Positions 48,250 through 56,600 of a stretch of DNA of 64,000 bases are shown here, piece after piece. The stretch's first letter is position 1, and each line of letters starts with the position of its first letter. The stretch lies in contig NW_027442240.1 in NCBI RefSeq assembly GCF_048569485.1, positions 1 to 64,000 of the forward strand, in the 5' to 3' direction. The translations under genes were made by a program, and so were the position numbers. The notes below the pieces were generated by a model. The model had not been told where the DNA came from. It saw only the letters and a program-made list of their open reading frames with translations, and ran no database searches. This stretch comes from Anomaloglossus baeobatrachus (lineage: Eukaryota; Chordata; Amphibia; Anura; Aromobatidae).

Positions 48250-49046
48250 AGAGGACAGGAGGGTACAGTGGCAGGATTGTGGTGCTCTGGGTAGAGGAAT
48301 GGAAGCCTGCCTTTCTATTCCCTCCTAATGGTGAAATGCAGGGAGGAAATCCCTGACCTTGGCTACACAGATGCTGTTGCTGTTTGCAGGACCTGTCACC
48401 TATGGCTCTCTGACCCTGCCGGTTTGAGTCCTTAAAAGGACTGCTATAAAGTGCTCTCCCTATGCTGTCTAACGCTGTGTATGCAGCGCATACAGCTGTA
48501 TCGGCTATAGGACTCAGGAGGACGGAGCTGCGACAGTGATGTCTGACACCAAAGACGCAGAAGGCAGATAATGGCGTCCGTGAAGAAAATGTCCGGTTTT
48601 ATAATGCAGGGACATGTGACATGCAGATCCTATCACACATGCCGTTGCTTCTCTGGCTCAAAGTCAACTTAGCTGTGTGTGTGTCTGTGATTGGCTGACA
48701 TGCTGGCCCGCCCCACAAGACGCGCGCACTTAGGGAAGGAAGACAAGAAAAAAAAAAAAAAAATGTCGATCGCCATTATAGAAACAGCAGTGATCTGAAG
48801 GCGCTGTTCACGCACACTATACACTGAAATGTGATAATAGTTTGATTCACAGAGTGACTTACACTATTACAGCAGAAACCAAGCTATGATTTAGCTGTTT
48901 TTTGGCTGCTAGAACCGTTCTCGAACGTTTCTAGAACTATCGAGCTTTTGCAAAAAGCTCGAGTTCTAGTTCGATCTAGAACATGCCCCAAAATCACTCG
49001 AGCCTAGAACTGGAGAACCACGAACCACGAACCGCGCTCAACTCTA
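48250..49046 (-). promoter_or_regulatory. hAT1 5' terminus, promoter and unique leader
   Basis: Read on the minus strand from 49046: the terminal repeat TAGAGTTGAGCGCGGTTCG, then repeated GTTCGTGG and CTAGAAC/GTTCTAG motifs in the first 150 bp (probable transposase sites). Next come a CCAAT box (AGCCAATCAC near 48686-48695) and a TATA box (CATTATAAAACC near 48594-48605). About 350 bp of unique leader lead into the 138-bp array. The order matches that of hAT2: terminus, motif cluster, CCAAT, TATA, leader repeats. A poly(A/T) tract lies at 48750-48764. The 8 bp after the terminus (TCCAGGAG) should be the target duplication, but its partner is not found at the left edge. Confidence 0.7.
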
Positions 49047-49276
49047 TCCAGGAGCTTTGGTTCCCTGAGTTTCCAATAGCAAATGTCTAGAAAAAACTCT
49101 GTCCATTGGCACAACTCAGCAAGAAAACGAGAAGACCGAGAAGATATATTTCATTTATCTTAATGCCACCTTCTTAACAGCACTAAACCCTTCTATTATG
49201 TCCCTTAGCCTTTTGAGCTTATCCTCTGGTAAGCGGAAGACCATGCCTCTGGTATCGATCTCAGTGCCTAAAAACT
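49047..49276 (-). mobile_element. DIRS-like reverse transcriptase fragment, target of hAT1
   Basis: The minus strand encodes FLGTEIDTRGMVFRLPEDKL, KRLRDIIEGF and, further on, VVPMDRVFSRHLLLETQGTKAP. This fits the distal reverse transcriptase region of tyrosine-recombinase (DIRS) retroelements. It is a short, broken, old fossil. hAT1's terminus at 49046 sits directly in it. The other half of the target is not seen on the left side of hAT1. Confidence 0.6.
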
Positions 49277-49428
49277 GTATTATAGTAGCCAATCAGAATA
49301 CAAAAGGATGCATAGGAAGCGTGACTTTATTTCAATATTTTAAAACAATCCAATAAAATGAAGAAAAGTCACTCATACAAGATCCACAGAAGTTGTATAA
49401 TACATACATAAATCAAAACACTATAAGG

Positions 49429-49630
49429 CCTGTTTCACACGTCAGTGATTCTGGTACGTTTGTGCTTTTTTTTAAACATAACAGAATCACTGAGATACGC
49501 AGATCCATTATAATGAATGGGTCTGCTCACACATCAGTGATTTTTCACTGCACGTGTCTCCGTGCGGCGTACCCGCGTGTCCGTGATTGCTGCACGGAGA
49601 CATGTCCATTTTTTTCTGGCATCACTGATA
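49429..49630 (+). mobile_element. MITE-like fragment with TTTCACACGTCAGTG terminus
   Basis: It begins AAGGCCTGTTTCACACGTCAGTGA in register, then alternates ATCACTGA, CACACATCAGTGATTTTTCA and CACGTGTCTCCGTG motifs typical of abundant non-autonomous DNA transposons of amphibians. The opposite end is not intact. It has no coding capacity. The family is not assigned. Confidence 0.45.
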
Positions 49631-50755
49631 GGATGTCCATAAGGTGGCAGCAGAGCATAACAGAAAAAGGTGCCTATTGTGCACTGAAAAGACCCAATGT
49701 GATGCACCAGACATATAGAGCCCTAATGGATTCACAAATATAAGATATATCATGAATGACTACTGCATAATGAACGCTAGCATGAAAAAAGAAAGGAATC
49801 CATAAAAATAAATAATAAATGGTGCACATATGTTAGAGCCCCACCGAAGGACAAAAAAAGTCTGATGGAAATAGAGAGCATATAGGAACAATAAGAATGT
49901 GCAACAGAGAGGAAGGTGAGAATGCAGGATCAATCACTGCCTGTCAGATATTAATAATCAGGGAAATAACTCTGGAGCAGACGCACAAATTAGGGTCTTA
50001 CCTGGTAAGGTAACAAATAATTAATAGTAGTTGCACTCACCTATTAAGGTTGTGCCAGTCACAACCCCTAAATGCACGTTACAAATGGCGACAGCCGCAG
50101 CCCCTAGTAGAAGAGCAATAACGTATAGGAGGAAAATCGGGTGCGTGCCGCGCTGTCACCAAAGGAAACTGATGTTAATTATTTCATCTCTTTATTCTTT
50201 TTTCCGGTCAATGTGTTTCAGAGATCACTGTCTCCTTCATCAGGGCAAAAAAAGAACAGTATGCAATCAAAGGAGGAAGAACCTCTATATATACACATAT
50301 GGAGCTACGTCAGAGGACTGACTGCTGTATTTCAAATACTGCCGGGATGGTCAACTGTTACAATACCGGCCATAAAAGTTCTCAAGTGATATATTGAGAA
50401 ACATTTATAAAATCACTGGGGTATAGTGTTTCAAATTTCATCAGCTTTTTGAGACAAAAATCAGAAAAAGAAGAAGAAGAAGGACAAAATGAAAAAAAGA
50501 AAAAAAAGAAGAAAAAAAAAACAAAAAGGGAGCATTGAGCTCCAGACCCTGTATTGAGTCTTAGAAGTGTAGTGACAAGTGCATCTGTCCACAACCCTGT
50601 AAGGGTGAACGGGATGACGGACAAGAAAAATTATGTTCGTGGCAAAAAATGGTGGTGTTGCTATATAAAATTGCATTAAGAATAAAGAAAGGAAAAATTT
50701 CTTTATAAAAGTAGTGAAGAAAAAAGTGGAAAAAAGGGGAGTGTAAGCCATTTTA
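49631..50755. other. Untranslated retroelement-like region with Penelope-like motif
   Basis: No open frame with a domain. On the minus strand at 50163-50247 the order CCTGATGAAGGAGACAGTG, CTCTGAAACACATTG and AATAAAGAGATG follows the same pattern as the tail at 18125-18235, so a Penelope-like or related retroposon end is likely. A purine-only tract (GAAGAAGAAG, then A-rich) lies at 50461-50530. Sequence style continues on the far side of hAT2-B at 55422, which shows this was one element before that insertion. Confidence 0.4.
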
Positions 50756-51471
50756 CTAATAAATAGTGATGAGCGAGCATGCTTGTTACTACTCGGTACT
50801 CGCACGAGTATCACTGTACTCGGTCTACTCGACGGGGACCGAGTAATCTCGCGATACTCGTGCTGTACTCGTGGTCTTCATCCCTGCATGTTGGCGCTCT
50901 TTTGAGAGCCAGCCCTCATGCAGGGATTGGCTGGCAGACCACTGCAATGCCACAGCCCTGTTAGTTGTGGAATTGCAGTGATTGGCCGGCCTGCACAGCG
51001 TGACCGAGCCTTTATACCGGCGGGCGCGCTGTGCTCTGCTCACAGCTATCCAGACAGTCAGTGCAGGGAGAGGGTCGCTGCTTCAGGGAAAGGTTTGCGG
51101 CCCTTTATAGCTATTTCCGTAGCAGGGCTGCAAACAGTGTGACCAAAAGTCCTTCTCAGGACTATTCTAGTTGTATACAGGCAGGCAGGGTATAGCCAGG
51201 TCGGAGTACAGTAGCAGAGTCCTTCTCAGGACTATTGTTGCTGTATACAGGCAGGGTATAGCCAGGTTGGAATACAGGCTAGTGACCAAAAGAGTCCTTG
51301 TCAGGACTATTGTAGCAGTATACAGGCAGGCAGGCAGGCAGGCAGGCAGTGTATATAGCCATTCCTAGTGGTGACCGTATACCAGCCTTCATCATATCTG
51401 GGGCTGGTGTACACAGTCTAAAACAGTCCTGATAGTGTCAGACTTCTCAGCAATTGTCGCTCCTAAAACCT

Positions 51472-52588
51472 GTTAGGTTCTTAGTGCGTCCGTGCTTGCA
51501 TTTAAAAACCGCACGTGTGTGCCTGTCGGTGGCAGCGTACAGGTGCACTTGTGTGCGTTTTTACCAAACTATTATATAACGCACAAGTGTAGTGTATAAT
51601 ACACGTCAGTCAGCAGTGGCTGATAGTGTCAGAGTTCTCGTCATTAATTTTTGCTCCTAAAACCTGTGTTAGGTTCTTAGTGCGTCCGTGCTTGCATTTA
51701 AAAACCGCACGTGTGTGCCTGTCGGTGGCAGCGTACAGGTGCACTTGTGTGCGTTTTTACCAAACTATTATATAACGCACAAGTGTAGTGTATAATACAC
51801 GTCAGTCAGCAGTGGCTGATAGTGTCAGAGTTCTCGTCATTAATTTTTGCTCCTAAAACCTGTGTTAGGTTCTTAGTGCGTCCGTGCTTGCATTTAAAAA
51901 CCGCACGTGTGTGCCTGTCGGTGGCAGCGTACAGGTGCACTTGTGTGCGTTTTTACCAAACTGTTATATAACGCACAAGTGTAGTGTATAATACACGTCA
52001 GTCAGCAGTGGCTGATAGTGTCAGAGTTCTCGTCATTAATTTTTGCTCCTAAAACCTGTGTTAGGTTCTTAGTGCGTCCGTGCTTGCATTTAAAAACCGC
52101 ACGTGTGTGCCTGTCGGTGGCAGCGTACAGGTGCACTTGTGTGCGTTTTTACCAAACTATTATATAACACACAAGTGTAGTGTATAATACACGTCAGTCA
52201 GCAGTGGCTGATAGTGTCAGAGTTCTCGTCATTAATTTTTGCTCCTAAAACCTGTTAGGTTCTTAGTGCGTCCGTGCTTGCATTTAAAAACCGCACGTGT
52301 GTGCCTGTCGGTGGCAGCGTACAGGTGCACTTGTGTGCGTTTTTACCAAACTATTATATAACGCACAAGTGTAGTGTATAATACACGTCAGTCAGCAGTG
52401 GCTGATAGTGTCAGAGTTCTCATCATTAATTTTTGCTCCTAAAACCTGTTAGGTTCTTAGTGCGTCCGTGCTTGCATTTAAAAACCGCACGTGTGTGCCT
52501 GTCGGTGGCAGCGTACAGGTGCACAATTTGCACAAACTTTGATATAACGCCCAAGTCTAGTGAATACACGTCAGCACAGCATTGCAAA
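51472..52588 (+). repeat. hAT2-B leader array, 196-bp units
   Basis: GTTAGGTTCTTAGTGCGTCCG recurs at 51472, 51668, 51864 and 52060, 196 bp apart, with two more units before the ATG. The 6-bp difference from hAT2-A's 190-bp units comes from GTTCTCGTCATTAATTT versus GTTCTTAATTT. All units here carry TTCTTAGTGCG and GCATTTAAAAACC. Confidence 0.92.
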
Positions 52589-54010
52589 ATGCGCAAGGGC
52601 GTTGGCAAGGAACAAGGAAGTGGACGTGATGGTGGTGCAGGCAGAGGCCGAGGTCGTGGGCAAGCTCTAATTTTGCCACAACAAAGGGCCACATCTAGTC
52701 GCTCGCACGTCCTGTCCCAAATTCTTGGGGACCGCAGCAGTACACCGCTCTTGAACCAAGACCAGTGTCAACAGGTTGTTAGTTGGATAGCGGATAATGC
52801 TTCCAGTCAGATTGGCACCACCACAAACACTCTGTCTTCCACACGGTCAAGTGTCAGTAGCCGTGATACTGCACCGCACATTTCAGAACCTGATCCTCCT
52901 TCCTACCACAAGGCTGAGTACACGTCCTCGGACATTAATGATCCCACACTTGGACACTCGGAAGAGCTGTTCACGTTTCCATTCGCACATTCTGGCCTCT
53001 CGCCAGCTCATGTTGAAGTGGGTCATGAGGAGATCGTATGTACAGATGGCCAAATATTTGAGCAGCCACGTTCTCACGAAGTTGGCAACGTGTCTCAACA
53101 AGGGGTGGACGATGATGAGACACAATTGTCAGGAAGTCAGGAGGAGGAGCAGGGTGCGGAAGAGGAAGACGACGTGGTGGATGATCCAGTAACTGACCCA
53201 ACCTGGCAGGAGGATATGCAGAGCGAGGACAGCAGTGCACAGGGGGAGGGAGGCGTAGCATCCCAACAGGCAGTAAGAAGCAGGGTGGTGGCTCCAGGCA
53301 GAAGTCAGGCAACCGTTCCCCGGAACAACAACACGACACAAGGTGCCTGTACAAATGTTAGGTCTTCCCGAGTCTGGCAGTTTTTTAAGTTGGATCCAGA
53401 TGATTCTAAAAAGGCCATTTGCAACACCTGCCGTGCCAGCATCAGCAGGGGTACCAAAACTAGCAGCCTGACCACCACCAGCATGATCAGGCACATGTCA
53501 GCCAAGCACCCGACTTTGTGGGAAGTACAACAGAGTCGAGGAGCAGTGCTTGCTAATGTCACTGCTACGTCTTCGCTGGTTGTGCATGCGAGCCAATCCC
53601 CTGTCCATGCTGCCTGCGAACAAGCCTCCTCCGGTCCTGCACCTGCAGTTGCCTACTCAGAAATAACACCATCATCAAGCACGTCCTTGTCCCAGCGCAG
53701 CGTTCAGTTATCCATTCAGCAAACCTTTGAACGCAGGCGCAAATACACTGCCAACACCCCACATGCCACAGTTCTAAATGCTAACATTTCGCGACTGCTT
53801 GCGCTGGAAATGTTGCCTTTTAGGCTGGTGGAGACAGAAGCATTCCGCGACCTGATGGCGGCAGCTGTCCCACGTTACTCGGTCCCCAGCCGCCACTATT
53901 TCTCCCGGTGTGCCGTCCCCGCGTTGCATAACCACGTGTCACAAAATATCACACGTGCCCTGAACAACGCTGTTTCACCCAAAGTCCACCTAACCACAGA
54001 CACATGGTGA
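52589..54010 (+). pseudogene. hAT2-B truncated transposase, 473 codons
   Basis: Starts MRKGVGKEQGSGRDGG and matches hAT2-A almost residue for residue over the basic N-terminus, acidic linker, BED finger (ICNTC, then HMSAKH) and the start of the RNase H core, ending at LTTDTW. It then meets the satellite-like filler and stops. It keeps the DNA-binding BED domain but lacks the catalytic core and dimerisation domain. If translated it would be a BED-only protein that could compete for element ends; that is speculation. The open frame also extends 156 bp upstream of this ATG into the leader; I prefer the ATG shared with hAT2-A. Confidence 0.9.
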
Positions 54011-54161
54011 CGATTATCTCGAGAGTGCAAAGTAGCCAAATGAAACTTTTACTGGATTTCCACTTACTTTATCAAATCTCATCTCCACCACAGTTTGCAT
54101 CTGTTATAGTTTTGGAGAAAATTGTGGTCATTTCATTTTTGCGCGAATGTGTTCAGATTCC
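54008..54161 (+). repeat. Diverged 187-bp satellite monomer inside hAT2-B
   Basis: Shared stretches with the satellite, in order: GACGATTATCTCG, AACTTTTA-TGGATTTC, CATCTCCACC, TTGCATCTGTTATAGTTTTG, GGAGAAAA and GTCATTTCATTTTTGCGCGAA. The match runs from satellite phase 79 around to phase about 40, roughly 140 of 187 bp, with about 15 substitutions and one 8-bp gap. That is near 88% identity by eye. It sits exactly where hAT2-B departs from hAT2-A. Confidence 0.88.
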
Positions 54162-54830
54162 TTTTTTATTGCCCTGCCTAAGGGCTATACTATAATACAC
54201 CCACTTCCTGACAATGGACACTTCAGGTTTACAGGCCCTCATGCACGTCTCTATCCAGGGACAACGTGGAGCCTCCCAATTTTTGGCTGCCCTGCCTAAG
54301 GGCTATACTATAATACACCCACTTCCTGACAATGGACACTTAATGTTTTGAGGCCCTCATGCATGTCTCTATCCAGGGACAACGTGGAGCCTCCCAATTA
54401 TTGGCTGCCCTGCCAAAGGGCTATACTACAAAAGACCCACTTCCTTCCAATGGGCACTTCAGGTTTACAGGCCCTCATGCACGTCTCTATCCAGGGACAA
54501 CGTGGAGCCTCCCAATTTTTGGCTGCCCTGCCAAAGGGCTATACTACAAAAGACCCACTTCCTTCCAATGGGCACTTCAGGTTTACAGGCCCTCATGCAC
54601 GTCTCTATCCAGGGACAACGTGGAGCCTCCCAATTTTTGGCTGCCCTGCCTAAGGGCTATACTATAATACACCCACTTCCTGACACTGGACACTTAATGT
54701 TTTGAGGCCCTCATGCACGTCTCTATCCAGGGACAACGTGGAGCCTCCCAATTTTTGGCTGCCCTGCCTAAGGGCTATACTACAATAGACCCACTTCCTT
54801 ACAATGGGCACTTCAGGTTTACAGGCCATC
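54162..54830 (+). repeat. hAT2-B 3' array, 118-bp units
   Basis: Five to six units of the same family as 33294-34140 in hAT2-A, mostly with GGTTTACAGGCCCTCATGCA and CTATACTA(T/C)AA variants. The first unit is truncated by the filler junction. The array is followed by the same unique right subterminal sequence as in hAT2-A. Confidence 0.9.
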
Positions 54831-55421
54831 ATGCACGTCTGTATGCAGGGGCATTGGTGAACCTCACAATTTTGGACTGCCCTGGCAAAGGAAAATACTA
54901 CAAAGACTCAGTTCCTCAAAATGGGCACATTAGACTCAGAGGCCTTTATGTACGTCTCTTCTCAGGGACATCGGAGTGCCACACAATGTTTTACGTAAAA
55001 TCTTTCATGTATTGATCTCAAAAAGTAACATACATTAGCTCTATCTCACTATTGGGTATGTGCCCTTAACATTTCCGCTATGAAAAATCATTTTGGTGTC
55101 ATTTTGGAAGGTTTTCTGGTGAGTCCGTAAAAATGGCGTAAAACGCGGACAAAATTATTCACAGCTGTGACTTTTGAGTGATAAATGCTTCAAGGGGTCT
55201 TCCCCATGCTGTTGCCATGTCATTTGAGCACTCTTCGGAGACTTTTGTGCCATTTTTAGGGTTTCTACATGCTGCCGGTGGTCATTTCACAAAAATACTC
55301 GGGTCTCCCATAGGATAACATTGGGCTCGGTGCTCGGGCCGAGTACACGAGTATCTTGGGAGGCTCGGCCCGAGCTTCGAGCACCCGAGTTTTTTAGTAC
55401 TCGCTCATCACTACTAATAAA

Positions 55422-55931
55422 CCTAAAAAATAAAAATAAATTGAATAAAAATCATGAATGTTGTGTTATAACAGGAAATTCGGTGTAAGAATGAATATCC
55501 GGGATGAGAGTTCAGCGAATGAGTTATAGAAATTGTTACAAAAAGGAGTGTGTACGGTTTATGCGTAAATTTTCAGAATGCGTACATGAAAATTATATGT
55601 ATGTGAGAATGTCCCCCATGCTTTGTAAAAAGTTATTTATGAAAATGTAAATAAGATATATAAAAATGCCTAATTATTTATAATTTATGAGAAAGATATA
55701 TATGTATGGAAGAATGTTATAAGGTGTCCAAGAACCATAAAGAAAAAGGGTGCATATATAATGTTAGAGGTCTAGAGTTCCACCAGGCTATATCACCCCT
55801 AAAGAAATAGAAAGAAGACCTTACTACCTGTGTACCCCAAAAAAAGCTATATTTCTTAGCCAGGATTATGGTGGAGATATGCACAAGTGAAATAAGAATA
55901 TAAAGTAATACAATAAGATTATAAAACCAAT
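55422..55931. other. AT-rich continuation of the Penelope-like region
   Basis: AT-rich and without coding potential. The segment near 55745-55800 (GTGCATATATAATGTTAGAG...TCCACC) is loosely similar to 49818-49850 (GTGCACATATGTTAGAGCCCCACC), so a diverged internal repeat of one element may lie on both sides of hAT2-B. The chromovirus is inserted at the right end of this stretch. Confidence 0.35.
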
Positions 55932-55936
55932 ATGTG

Positions 55937-56576
55937 TGTAATACTATTGTATGTTTTGAGGATTTCGATAGCGTTAGGGCAATGACAACCAGAGACGAGT
56001 TTGTGGTACAAGATGTTTATAATATGTAACCACGGTAGATACACAGCGGAAATACACAAAACACATGAAAATACCTTTCTGAAACGGAGCGAAGGGGATT
56101 CCCGGGGCCACGCACCGGACTCCCCCAGGGAGACCACCAGAGCGAACCCCTATACAGGGACTGTCCGGCAATCAACCCCGGAAGGCCTAAATGCGCCGCA
56201 GCCGGGACACAAGGGGCAAGTGGTAAAGTCCAGAAGTGTCCGTACGGGATGAAAGTCCAGAATGGTTATGAGCCGGAAGAAACCGGGCAGACGTGCTGAC
56301 CAAAGACGGCAGACGGAGTCCGGGCACAGCTTGAAGAAACCGGGTATGGTCCAGAGTCGGTCGGTAGACTTTCAGGAGGATCCAAAGGTAATCAAGAAGT
56401 AGCAGCAGCAGCAAAGCAGGAGCACACAGCAAGCCGTATACTCAGGCACTGGACTAGGCTTAGAGGCGGCCTTTTAAGCAGCTGGACAGGAAGTAGGGCA
56501 ACAGAACATAAAACTCCATGTTAACCGAGGGCAAGCTCATGCAAAAAAGAGAACTGGAAAACCCGGAAACCTGACA
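55937..56576 (-). repeat. 3' LTR of the chromovirus
   Basis: 640 bp, reading TGTCAGGTTTCCGGG ... AGTATTACA on the minus strand. A G-rich polypurine tract (minus-strand GGGGGGGGGGAGTAA) lies directly upstream at about 56577-56592, where plus-strand DNA synthesis would be primed. Confidence 0.94.
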
Positions 56577-56600
56577 TTACTCCCCCCCCCAGAAACGGCC

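Larger units (their letters stand above)
23371..49046 (+). mobile_element. hAT1: giant rearranged hAT DNA transposon, nested insertions
   Basis: The coding strand is plus in the middle: a 138-bp leader array, 5' untranslated region, then a ZBED-type transposase (24870 onward). The transposase stops at 35250, where an inverted copy of this same 5' end begins (35251 matches 24954 in reverse complement). That copy continues through a much longer 138-bp array to a promoter region and a terminal repeat at 49046, which reads TAGAGTTGAGCGCGGTTCG on the minus strand. The unit is thus two hAT1 5' ends facing each other, with the transposase C-terminus and the left terminus missing. Nested inside are hAT2-A (27941-34719) and three L2 insertions. 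Aberrant transposition, a recombination-made inversion, or an assembly artefact could all produce this layout. Confidence 0.75.
50764..55413 (+). mobile_element. hAT2-B: internally deleted hAT2 copy with satellite filler
   Basis: The ends TAGTGATGAGCGAGCATGC (left) and GTACTCGCTCATCACTA (right) match hAT2-A. A perfect 8-bp duplication CTAATAAA flanks it (50756-50763 and 55414-55421). Length is 4650 bp against 6779 bp for hAT2-A. The leader array has 196-bp units, the transposase is cut after 473 codons, and about 2.2 kb including the catalytic core C-terminal to TTDTW are missing. The gap is filled by about 150 bp of sequence related to the 187-bp satellite (54008-54161). It is non-autonomous but could be mobilised in trans. 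Confidence 0.94.

Noticed and set aside
50382-50814. Lys- and Phe-rich open frames on both strands at the purine tract
   Set aside because: They result from the low-complexity A/G run at 50461-50530 and have no domain.
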